From the NCBI GenBank assembly GCA_005408345.1, contig SEMN01000222.1, positions 694,001-758,000 on the forward strand: a stretch of 64,000 bases of DNA, read 5' to 3'. The notes beneath the pieces were generated by a model. It did no database searches. It had not been told where the DNA came from and saw nothing but the letters and a program-made list of their open reading frames with translations. This DNA is from Macquaria australasica (Eukaryota > Chordata > Actinopteri > Centrarchiformes > Percichthyidae). Below, in pieces: positions 13,601-26,754 of this stretch. Position numbers and translations under genes: made by a program. The stretch's first letter is position 1, and every line of letters begins with the position of its first letter.

Positions 13601-16600
13601 GACATTCACTATCATTTTGATGACATTTTGCCCATCACAGTTTCCAGTCACTATTCTATTAAGCCTCAAGTAACCTTTTGATAATTCAAAAAAAGGGTAG
13701 CCAATGAGTCAGAAATAGTTTGACATTTTAGGAACTACACTTATTCACTTTCTTGCTGAGAATTAGATAATAAGATCGATACCACTTTCATGTCTCTACG
13801 GTAAATATGAAGCTACAGCCAGCAGTCAGTTAGCTTTATATTAAACAGACAGACAGAATAAGCATATTTCTCAAAATGTCGGACTATTGCTTTAAGATTT
13901 ATATATTTTCATTTGAGGTTTGATCAGAAAGCTTTGATGTTGCTAGATAATGAAATATGTAGTCCAGCTCAAAATATGCAGCATTAAATTATGATTATTT
14001 CTTGAGACGTTGCAGAAGAAGGTTTAATGGGTTTCTACTTGTGTGAAAGTCAGATCTCATTTGAGCTTTTTTCAGTCCTGCACAGTGATTTTTTTGTTTT
14101 GCAGTGGAAATTGAAGAGAACAAATATAATCAAGTGTAATCATCTCAAATACAGCTTTACAGAGAGACAAACAGAATGATAGTGAGCTATCAATATGTGA
14201 TGTAGTTTATCCAAAGTGTTGGTAAAGTGACTGTGTGCTGTGCTGTTGTGGGTTCAGCTCCGGGACACGCCTGCTTCCGACATCCAGTTTCGTCTGGATC
14301 ATGAACGAAGGCTGCGAGCGGCGACGGAGGAACGGGAGGCTGTCGTTTGTCTGCCTCAGGTACAATAATGTAGTCAGTCACGCCATGTTTGAATGCCTTT
14401 AGATTATTAACATGAGCAGAAGGACACCGGTATCACACTTCACTTGCTCTGCTATCTTTGCTCAAATTTGAACATAATTTTAATTAAGTGTCTCCACTGG
14501 AGAGGGAAGAAAGTTTGGGATTTCAGATTTTAATATCCGTACCTGCATTTAGTTTTAGACTAAGATTGACGTCACGTGTCACATGCAGTTTCCACTAAAT
14601 CCCTTTTTTGTACTTGCAACATGCCAACCTTGACCCCAATCACGTAAACATGATATTCAAAATATGATCAACATGACACCTACTCTTACAAAATTATCCT
14701 TTTAATCAAAGTTAAAAAAGAAATAGCATGTAGAAGTGTGGATGTTTTAAAATAGAAGCTTTTTGTCATTTTAAGCACAAAAACATACAGCATCATTTAG
14801 AGCTGAAACAATTAGTCATTAAAAACTAATTTGTAACACAAAAAATGCCAACAATTCTCTGGTTCTTGCTTCTCAAATATAAATATTTTTCTAGTTTTCT
14901 TAATCTTCTGAAATTAAACTAAATATTTTTGGGGTTTTGTATGGTTGGTCAGACAAAAAAAGCAATTTGAATATCTCAGGTTGGGCTTTGGGAAATTGTT
15001 GATTAGCATTTTTTACTATTTTCTGCCATTTCTTGGACCAAATTATTATAAAATACATTCATTTTGTATAGTCCCTCTCAAACAAATAGATCTACTCAAA
15101 AATTGTCCGCATATCAAAAATGATGGAGAAGAATTACTGGGTACATTACTCACTTACTGACTTACTTACTTAGCATTAAAAAGTATTTTAATGTGACAGT
15201 TTTGAATTAAACCGTTTATCGACCTTTTGCCTGATCTCTTCTACAGCAGGAAGACGAGGGCTTGCATCTGGAGGCCCAGCGTGGAGGCCTGGAGCTGCAG
15301 GGACTTCAGAGTCATGAGGTGCCCTGGACTCAGGAGAGAGCCATGCTGCAACAAGAGGTCCGCCTCTTCAGACGCAACACCATCATCTTCTACATGAAGC
15401 TCAGGTGGATCCTTATGCACTGGAGGCTTGGCCACAAGAACGACTCTGAAGAGGAGGCGGAGCACCCGGAGGTGAGTCAGAGGTTTGATAAGTTGGGTTG
15501 GATCTGTTGGTTGGTTTGGAGGCACATGTAGGCATTTCCTAATTACTTACTGTGTTTCCCTGCATCTTTCCTGTCACTTTCTATTTTGCACATACTGCAG
15601 GTTTTTAAGTAAGTTCCCATTTTATGCTACTTTATACTTCTACTTCACTGCAATTCAGAGGGAAATATTGTACTTTTTACTCCACTACATGTATTTGATG
15701 CCTTTAGTTATTAGTTACTTTGCACATTCAGACATATAATTAAGGTTATGACCCTTAAAACCAAAAATGTTGCAAATACCAACATGGTACAGTACAGTTC
15801 TTAACCTACAAAGCAATAAAGCATATCAGGTTGTGGTTTCAGTCGATCATTAGTAATGAGGCGGTGAAAATGGCAACAAACAAGTGACTCATCCTGAATC
15901 ACTTTCAGTCCTGTTCCTCTTGAGGTGCGTACTTCTGCAGGACTGATTGATAGTCTGGTTAATTGGTTGCCCAGCTGATCGAGTGCCTCCATTTGTTGTT
16001 CAGCTTGTTGATTCGGCGCTCAATGCTTCACTTTTTCTTGTTATCTTCTCGGGCTCCTGGTTGATTAAAATCGTAATGTGTGTTTTGCTGGTTTTGTTTT
16101 GTTTTTCGTCGAGTGCTCACATGATGAGCGTTCACAGCTCTGCACCGCACTTCCCCAGAGATCACAGAGCAGTTCGGCCGGCACTTTGAAGTCTTTTTCC
16201 CAAAATTTTCTGTTTATGGAGATTGAGCTCTTGTAATTACTGATCTTTTCTCAGCTGTGCTGGGTATCACTGCTTACACTGTCCACCCAGTTCCTCCTGT
16301 TTAAACTAAACAAACTGCTCTTGTGGTTGTCATAAAAATACACATCACTTTGCTTTGTTGTGTAATATTACAACTTACTTTTTATGTAATTCTATATAAA
16401 TTAATTTAATTTCTCCTGACTCATCAGTTTATTCATGCAGTATTGCGACATGTGACAACCTAATTTGAGCCTACAGATGGTGCAGCAGTGAGGATGTTTA
16501 CCACACCTCCTTGACTTGACATTGAATCCCTACAGTACATTTTCTCAAGTCAAGTTTATTTTTAAAGCCCTTAATCACAGTGACAGTAAAATAAAATATA

Positions 16601-19600
16601 TTATTATATATTATAAACCAGGTGGAAACAAGAAAGAGTGGCCCAGTTTCAATGTCCTCCCTTATGGACTCACAGACTTTGATGCTCATCTAGTGTGCAA
16701 GGGTTCAGGGCTGTTGTAGACTTTTTGAAGCTTTTCTGCACACTTGCCGTAAGTCTGCAATTCTTTCGGACTTGCTTGGAGGAATTACCAGCATGTTCTG
16801 AGTTTAATGAGAGCAGTTCGTTATCTTTTGCATAGATCTCTGTGTACACAGGACAATTAAAGTAAATTAGATGACATTAAAACTTACACAACTGCAAATA
16901 AAAGATAAGGATAAAATGGTGAAATGGTAAAAGCTTTAGCCTCAAGCTTTAAATAAAATGTGAACACAACAATATGGGATAAAGGAAAAAAATAAAATCA
17001 TTGCAGGTACAAGACAGCCTTTTTACCGAGCTCTGTTTTGGGAACCTCCAGAATGAGACACTCCTTAGATCTAAATCAGTGAGTTGGCCTTTACTACAGA
17101 AGAGATGCAAGATATATAGGCTGTTTTCCTACAATGTGGCTTACCAGTATCTCTTTAAAGTCAAATAAGGAGCAACTTATCATTGTCTTACAGGGAGTAG
17201 AGTATCGAATAACAAGAAAATAAAATCATTTTTGTATCAACACTTTACTGCGGTTTTCATTTATTCCAAAGAATAATGAATGTGGCAGGTTGTTGTGTGA
17301 TGGACTGGTAAACGACTGGAGACTCATCCAGGGCGTTTCTCTGCCTTCTGCCCATTGCATGCTGGGAAGGGCTCAGCGACTGTGAGCCTGAAACTGAAAA
17401 TGTGCTGGTACAGAAAAATGTGCGCGTGAATTAAAACACAGGCTTTTCATGGCCGCATCATCTGTTCCAGTTTGAGAAGTTGGAGGGCATCCCAGAGTTG
17501 GGCGTGATAATGGAGCAGGCGGAGGGGGAGTCGGATCGAGACGGCAGACTGTGTTTACCACAAACTCCAGGGGACGTCCTCGACCCCGGGCCCATCATCC
17601 CTCTGCTGTCACCTGATCGACACCTGCAGCATCAAAGACAGGTACTCACACATTTACTCCCCCTCCACTGGTTTTTATTATGAGAAAATGAGGACAAACT
17701 CCAGTGACTCCACTGTCTTACTTTTGTTTGGGGAATGCAGAAATAGAACAGTGAACATAAACTGAACATTATTTAACATCAGTAAAGTTATGAGTTCATC
17801 AGCCATGTTGTGATCTAGAAGCCTTCAGGCAGATAAACTCATATTAACCTGAACCTTTGGTGGAAAATAAAACACAGCGGAGATAAGAGGGTTCATATCA
17901 TTTTGAAAAAATACCTGCACACAGCTTTCTAACTTAAAATCAGCTCATTATTTTGCTTAAACAAATTTAGCGTCATTGTGCTTTGGAAACGAGATATTCT
18001 TTGCGTTGTATTCCTTGTCTGGTATGCGATGCTGCAGGTCTGAATTATAACTATACCAGTAATTTCCTGAACTAGTCAAGATATAATCCAGCCGGCTCCC
18101 AGTGAGCGCTGCCGTTACTTAAGAAACGTCCCTCCAAAGTTCTATCAAAGGTATTTGATGGAGCAGACTCATATTTTCTTGGCTGCCAGTTTTTAGATAA
18201 ATTGGTCCTTAAATTTTAAGGGAGGCCCATGGATTTGCGTTATGGTACCAACTGAGGGTAGTCCTCCAAAAATGTCATACAAATCTATCATTAAATTTAA
18301 ATTGTTTTTAATGATCTTGCTAGTCCAGTGCTCCTGGATATGTAGGGCCCCGGGGCTGAAGCCTAGATCAGCACGTGCATTAGTCCACGCCAGAATACTT
18401 GGCCATTTACACTTCCGCTCTCACATTTTTTAATAATGGGGAGATGGAGTCTCAGGCATCCCAGGCTCATGATGCTTTAACATGTAAATCTTCAAATTAA
18501 AGTAAAAACATCAGACTGAATCAAAGTATTTTTCTCTAACAGCAATGTTATAGTAGCTAACAACGTTCAAGGTTTATTATTAAGCTTTATTGTCATTTTG
18601 CAATACAGGATTGCACAGTTTAATGCAGTTGTAGCCCCTTCGTACTACACACACACAAAATGTATAGAGACAAAAAACTATATTAAAATAGAAAAAAATA
18701 CAATAGAAACACGTCAGTAATAGTAGCAAGGAAGAATACTATACTATATTTCCAAAAGAAGATATTATATAGTTATATATACATATGAACATGAGCTTAA
18801 TGGTGGACTTTTATTATTTTTCTCATTCGTTTTTAATTGTGTTCAAATGAATGTTTGGCAGCCGTTCATTAGAGCTGTTTGGCATGGTATGCAGATGAGA
18901 ATTTTGGCCTACATAACTAGTTAGAGGCAGTAATTATTTTGAGTACACCCAGTTTTAGGCTCATTGTTCAAACGAAAACATGGACTCTCAGTTACATGCA
19001 AAGGAAACAAAAGGAGCTGTGTTCTTCGGGCTGCTGAATGTTGCAGAAGAGGAGATTTCACGCAGACATAGCGTGTGTTGAGATCTGCTTTCAGTACGTC
19101 TGTCAACCACTTTGCCCCTAAAAGTAAAGAAAGTATGTAAGCATTTTGGGCTGGATTCATTATTAAGCAGCCCTAAGTGCTCTACTTTGTCCTGCGTTTT
19201 GATTTTTCCTCAACATCATAAAAATGGTTTGCACAGTGATCTGACATTGTTGCTTTACTCTGTGAGCAGTTTTCCAGCTTTAACAAGCGTGCCCACTAGA
19301 CTATATTAAGTTTTATGCACGAGAGCAGAAATGCAGACTTGCTTTAGTAAGCATCTGCACACATGGCTGCTACAGCAGAGGAGCAGAAGAGCACATGATA
19401 ATTCCTGCAGCCGGGGTGAGATAATGGTATGTTAAGCCGTAAAGAGGTCATTGAAAGTTTTCAGTGAAGACTTGGACATAATTTAGGCAGTTTGGCAGCT
19501 TAGTGAGGGAAAAATCCTGATTCATTCATTCCTCTGGTACTGCCAGTGTCTGATACTGTTGAAGTGCTTAAGTATATATTAATACTGTAACTACTGTAGA

Positions 19601-22600
19601 TGAGATGATGAGCTTTTTCCCGCAGTGGTTGTGAACTTTCATCACATTTGGCATAGGGTACTCTACTCAAACGGTTAAACAAGGTCTTCACAATAACATA
19701 ACAGTTCTCAAATCAGCTTGAAATATCTGGAACAACACTCTCAATGATTGAATTTAGCAGGGATTTTCTTTAGCTGGATGGCGCACTGGTTAGCACTGTC
19801 GCCTCACTGCAAGAGGGTCCTGACTTTGAACCTGACCGGGACCTTTCTGTGGCAAAGCTAACACATGCTGGGTTTCCTCCCTATACTCTGGTTTCCTCCC
19901 AAATCAAAAGACATGCTGGTAAATTATTAAAAATACTCATGTCACTGCATCTTGCCAAAGCTCCTGGGTGCTGGCCGCTGCTCTAAATAGTTGCAGACTG
20001 TCACAGTCTTTTTTATGTCACAGTGTCTTTTTTGATACGACCAAAGTTGGAAATGTTCAAATTCTACACGCAGTGGCTTTAAATTAAAGGTACCCAGTGG
20101 ACCTTCTGAGCACTAGTGGCGCTAATGAGCTATCGTGTGCTTCAGTACAACACTCACAGAAGACTCATACCATAATGTAAACTAGTTCAGTTCTTTCAGT
20201 CACCTCTCTATTGTACTGTGAAGTAATAAATGCTACTGATAGCTAGCGAACATGGATGTAAACAATGTTGCCTTGCAAATGATTTATGAAGAAGGAAACG
20301 CATTCAATGTGTTTGTTAGGCCTTAAGGATACACACAAGTGCATTTTGGTGAGAAACATTGAATGTAAATTAAATGTTTATTTACAAGAATACTCCACAG
20401 GATACCTTTAACTTAAAATTAGCAAATGAGCATGTAAGCTAGCTAGCTACCAAGCTCAACTACTGGTAGCTGTCAGGCTTGCTAGTTATATTCCTTTTAA
20501 AAGCATCTATCTTTGGGAATTTTTTAGATCTTTTCTTCAAATATCTTTTCATCAAAGAATCCAAAATGTTTTTCTGATGCTCGTATGACGCATATGTAGA
20601 TACACAGTAGAACAATAAGAATAATAAAGTGTTCTACCCTCGTAAAAAAATAATTCATGGTTATACTTCTGGTTATACTTCGGCTGGATTGAAGTGCGCT
20701 GGCCTTTTACCACCAGAGCTCATATCGTGTTCTCAGCCGCGGCGGGGAGAGCCGGCGGCGCTGTAGTGATTCTTCGAAGGTGATTTAGGTTTTACTCACA
20801 CACTCCTTTGTGCTTCACTGCCTCCTGCCAAGACCCAAAGACTCTCCACAGCAAGACCACCAGAGGCGAACAGCTCTCTGAGCAGGCACTTCAGGAATAA
20901 CATGCTGTTCTCTTCCAGTGGATGTCATTGCTCATATAGCCTGAAGCCATTATAGACCCAAACGCAGATCTTAAATGTGACTGTATAAACTTTCTCAAAC
21001 TCCCTGCAACATAATTGGACTCAAATAAATCAGCATCGTAGTTGTCCAACAGGTTTTTGTTGCAGCTTTAATTACTGCACTAGTCAGAGGTTCCTACGGG
21101 ATTTCACTTAATTTAAATTGATTGCAACCTTGTTTCTGCACCCATCCATGTGTACGTATTTTAGTTCTTTAATGGCAGGAGTCAAGAAAGGATAGATGGG
21201 AAAGGACAAGGATTTAAAAAAAAAAAAAAAAAGAGGGCAAGAAGACAGATGAGAAACAGAATGGAGAAATTCATAAAGCACTTACAAAGCAGGTTTGTAC
21301 CAAAGTGCTTTAAAGAGAAACAAAGGGCACATACCTAGATAAAAACAAGAGACAAGATCAAGATAAAGACAGAACCTGCTGATCTTGCCATGTTCATGTG
21401 TGTCTGAGTGTGCTGGATTAACCTGTTCCCGAATGTGTGTTTTTGTTGATTGTTTTGTCTGAATCTTCTCTGCGCAGTTTGGGGAGAACCGGCAGGTGCT
21501 GCAGGCCCTGCGGACGCTGCTGGAGGAGTTTCGAGAGGAGCTGCGGGAGGAGGAGGCGCGGCGATGCCAACTGCAGCAGTCCTACGCCAATGACAAAGCC
21601 GCCTGGGAGGTCAAGTGGGCAGAGATGAAGTGCCAGGTCGCCCAGGTACAGATGGCGTCTCAGCACCCACCTTAAAGGGACAGGACACAATCTGCTGTAG
21701 AAAACTAGTGGTGCACTCAATAAGCAGCAAGGCGACAGTAAACATGTTGCCTTTTTCCACGGGTGAAATCCCACTCAGGGCAAACCGGTAACAAGTCGAA
21801 AACAACAAATGTTTTTATGTTTTGACCTGTCATTTCAGCCACCCTCCCTGGGCCAATCAGTGTCATTTTGAAAGTGCAGCAATGAAATGAATAGTAGCTC
21901 AAAGTTGTGTCTTAATCCATTTCACAAGGGACAAACAAATGGACAGAATCCAATTCATAAGCACCCCTCAACAATTAAATTAGAAGAGGAAGGACAGCTT
22001 CCAATAAGACAATAAGACAAAAAAAATGATGAATCACTTGCTTGGCACTATGTAACGGGTACATTCTGTCATTGTGCAAAATTAATTGATTCAGCATTGA
22101 GCCTAATTGATGTGCCTCTAAGCATTTCTTACTAAACTCAAGACAGCTGCTAAAGCGCTCTCTTATATTCCTAATGGGAATGTAAATACTTTGTAGATGA
22201 GAAACAGACCTATACGAGTACATAAAAGATTATATCAGTTTTGTACTAAAGGCTGCTGATAGATGATTTTTGTGTCAGTATCAAAAATATTGAAATTTGA
22301 AATTACTGCAAAGGCCTCCAAGATTGCAATTGTTCTTCGATTCGTCCAAATTGTTCTTATAAAACAGCATTTACAGCATTGTGGGACACTAAATCTCTTC
22401 ACTGACACCCAGGAAAATAACCTTTTTTTAAGGGTTTCTGGATGTTGAGACCAAAACACCAACAACAGCTCACCATTAGGAAACACAAGGGGGCCGAGAT
22501 GATGAAATACAGCCCAGAGAGGCCAGTTAGAGTAACACATCCATGAGTTTGAAGACTTATCAAATGCCAAAACGCTACAAAGCATTGATATGGTATTGTG

Positions 22601-25600
22601 AGACAGGATTTCACAACTCTGGAAAGTTATTGTGGTGATAATTGTTTTGTCCTCGGTGAGGTAAATAGTCGAATAATCCTGTTAATCCCTGACAATCCCA
22701 GTGAAAATTGGTGCTATCTATGTTTTGCTTTCAGCCCATTCGTCTCAGTGTTCTCGGGTCAGATTCGTGGGGGAAACTCAGCACATAGTGGCTTTAGATT
22801 TAAATGCCATTGCAGGTATAGGCGCTTCTATGTAGTTGTGGTCAGGACCAACCTTATTATATTGGCAGTCATGACTAGATAATATCCGTAATCCTGACAC
22901 CCCAATTCTACCTAGCACATGATATCTGGGTTGCATTTGAATGTCATGGTAGACAAAAAGGTCAGTGGTAAGTTTGCAGTGAGAGGAAGTAAATTTGTAG
23001 GAGAGGTACAACAGTGCGGCACAGAGGGACGCTGAATCCATGTTGTTTTTGAAGAGTGTGTTTTGTGCGGTCGGAGCCTCACTGTCTGCTGCTGCTGGTT
23101 TACACTCGAGATTTTCTTTCCCCCTTTGAGAGGCAGAGCACGATCAAAGCCAACAATGTGGGAAAATTACAAAGCTTACAATCAATTTGAGGACACTGAA
23201 TATGTTGTTTCTTGACCACTGTGTTGGAAGATAACATTTGAAACCCACAGTGTCTTTTCTCTGCTTTTATCTGATAAAAAGGAAACCGCAGCTTTGGGAA
23301 CCAATTAAGCAGTTTTGAGTTTTAGGGGGAAGATTTATCTTTTTAAAGTCTGCACAGCTTTCACATGGTTCACATCCTTCCACAGAGCAGAGGTCGCTGA
23401 GGGCCTCAACGAGACCTAATTTACTTAGTTTCCTCTGATAACACCATGTTGAGCTCTTTTCTTGCTCCACTGTGCTTCGTTCTGATAAAGACTTCAGAAA
23501 TATGCCCCAAAACTGCTGTTTTTTTAAAATTCAGGATTATTACACAGCCCAGCAGAGCAGAGCAGAATTGGAAATTACCCTCACCTGTGTATTTATATGT
23601 GGATATACAGTAAGAAGTGATTATATTAATATCGTTGCTCAGGCTGGCTCATGTTTCATACTCTGGTTTGGTCACTGGCTCAGTATGAAGCCTCCTAAAT
23701 AACTGTCTATATTTATAATATCTTACATCTTGGCTCTTGGCATTCAGTCAGCAGCTATTACTGTACATGATATCCTCTCCAGTATGTAATCAGACAGTTT
23801 TAAAACCCACTTATAAAAGTATGCAAGACAACCATTTGTGATTGGGAGCTGCTTTCACACAGCTCCCAGTGCTGCAGACTCTAGTTCTGTACCATTATGT
23901 GAAGATTACAAAGCTCTGTTCTGCTCGAGAAGCTTTCTGCAGAACATCTGAATCCTCGGTTCATGTCCCCCCCCCCCAACCAGCAAGTGGTTTGAAATAT
24001 AAATTTGGGAGGGCAGCCCTCGCTCATGTTTGAACTGCATGTCTCTGTCGGCTACAAAACAACTACTGGTGCTTTGTGATAGCTTCTTGTAATCTCATTG
24101 TGTTTCTTTGTGAAGAGGAGAAATTTAGAACTAAAACAGCCCTGCGTTAAAGCAACACCGGGGTCTGCGTTGGCGGGGGATGTGTTGACAATGAAGTACA
24201 ATCCAGGAAATCCAGTTTGAGTAACAGATCCGTGAATTTGAAGGCTTATCCGACGCCAAAACGCTGCACTGGCACCAACCCAGCGGCACGCCACGCCCCA
24301 CTACGCTGGACTGGTCTCCATTTCCATTTGTTCTCTTTATATTTATTTAAGCTGTTTGTCAGTGAGCCTTTTCATCATTATCTTTTTCATAAATTGTGTT
24401 TATTTGGTGCCATGAGAAGACTACACATAATAAGCTACACATTTCCGGACATTGCTTTAATCTGCTTTGCCACTAATTTATGATTATGAAGCTGTGTTAG
24501 CACTCGACTTCACTTCTGTTTTCAGTGTTTTTATAATTATTTTATTTTATTAAACTGAAAAGACCAAAAAATAAAGATCAGACAAGCAAAAGATTATTTG
24601 TCCGTATCTCATGTACGATATCTCAGATATTACTGTTTGGAGTTTTACAAAACTTTGAGAAATGATGCATCTCTACACTTTAAAAACATATTGATCCATT
24701 GGGTCAGAGGGCAACAAAAAAGGATAAAAACAAGTCTGGTAGAGGCTGTTTTTATCGTAAATTTGTTGTGTGCGGTCTGTTTACTGTCGTCTTTTTTCTT
24801 TCCTTTGTAAGTTGTTGTGCCTTCAAATTAAAGCAGAAGTTCGTCCAAAAAACATATTCTCTCACATACCTCCAGCTATGCTGATAGTTTTTGTTATAAT
24901 CAACAAAAAGATTTCATAGGGACTGTTTCTTCGGTCTGAAGTAGTTCCGATAAAAGTTGTGTTGTTTATGTGGAGCCTTTTTCAAACATACTGGTTCAGA
25001 TTATATGTACATTATTGCAGTATTTCCTTTATTATTACTTTACTGTACAGCATAATAATGACTTAATAATGAATAATCGACCCAACATCTCTGTGTCTTT
25101 GCTCTTTGACCAGTTGGAGGAGGAGGCGCAAGGGAAGGTGCGAGGCGAAGCGCAGGGAGGTGAAGGGGAGTCGGCCGGAGACCCCGAGTGGGCCTTGAAG
25201 CAGGAGCGCGAGGAGCACCGGCGTCTGCTGGCCGAGAGCCACAGCACCTCCCTGGACCTCCGCTGGAAGCTGCAGCACGGAGAGAAGAGGTGGGGCCGCG
25301 AGAGGACCGAGCTGCTGGAGCACTTCGACCGGGAGCGGCAGGAGTGGGACGGCAGCATGAGGGAGCTCCACCGCAAGATGGAGAGGGTGAGAGGAGGGAG
25401 GAGATGGAGAGGGACAGAGGGAAGAAGAGTTGTAGTAGAACAAAAAGAGAGAAGGAAGGACAGGGAAAGGATAAAGAGGTGGAGAAAGAGATGCAGAGAA
25501 AAAAGAATAAAGTCATGATAGGTTCATACACTAAGGTATTTGATTAGTCAATCAGTAGAAAATTAATCAACAGTTTCCAAGGTCAAGAATGAACTTCAAT

Positions 25601-26430
25601 GAATTTCAATCTTTACTGTAAGCAAACATTGTCGAGAAGTGTAAAAAATGGAAATATGAACATGTACATATTTCCATTTTTCTTGACCTCCAGAACAACT
25701 ACTAAATGCACTTTGCTGTTGACCTGTTTCAAAGTTCAATAGTAATGTTGATAATTGATTGATTATTGGCAATTTATCAAGCAAAAATGCCAAATATTCA
25801 GTTTCCTCCTTCCCAAGTGTGAGGATTCGCTTGGGTCTGCAACTAACAACTATTTTCATTACCAGTAATCTGTTTATCATACTTTTTCCTATTAATAGAT
25901 GAATTGTTTAGTCTATAAAATGTCACGAGTAAAAACAATGCCCATCACAGTTTCTCAGAGCTCAAGGTGATGTCTTCATGCTACTTGTTGTGTCTGATTA
26001 ACCCAAAGATATTCATTTTACAATCACATACAAGAGAGAAAAGCAGCAAATCTTCACATTCAAGAAGCTGAAACAAGCAAATATTTGGCTTTTTTGCTTG
26101 GTAAGACTACAGAAAAAGATTAATAGATTATCATTTTGCTTTTCTGACAACGGACTAATTGACTAATCGTTTTAGCCCTGGATTTGCTGCTTTTCTCTGA
26201 CCAAATTTCATTTAAAGACATTCCAGGACTTTTTAATGTTTTTTTTCTCACTATTTTTAACTACTTTCACATTTTATTAACAAGCAATTAAATGGGGAAA
26301 ATCATTAACAGAATAATGGATAAATTAGTAATAGTTGCAGCCCTAAAATCACTTTAAATTCAGCTGCTTCTTCACAAACGTTACAGATCAAACTAGAAAA
26401 ACACACCACAACTTAAAGATGTTAAGGAAT

Positions 26431-26508
<78 letters not shown>

Positions 26509-26668
26509 TGTTGGAGTAGATACGAGAAACAGTGACAAAGCACCCAAGGCGATTATCCTCTTTAATTGGTACTCTACAATAGTCAGAGCTACATACAAAA
26601 AAATACTGAGGATTACTGAATAATTGATGTCCTGTGTGAGATTTAATTAGACGAACTGCAGCGTCTCA

Positions 26669-26754
<86 letters not shown>

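Noticed and set aside
25387..25518. Frame of the 25114 exon running on to 25518
   Set aside because: gtgaga at 25387 is a good donor and the run-on is a simple purine-rich tract; the next exon joins in frame.
25040..25531. - strand ORFs of 113-163 residues
   Set aside because: Shadows of the 25114-25386 coiled-coil exon; Pro/Ser/Ala-rich antisense of Glu/Arg codons.
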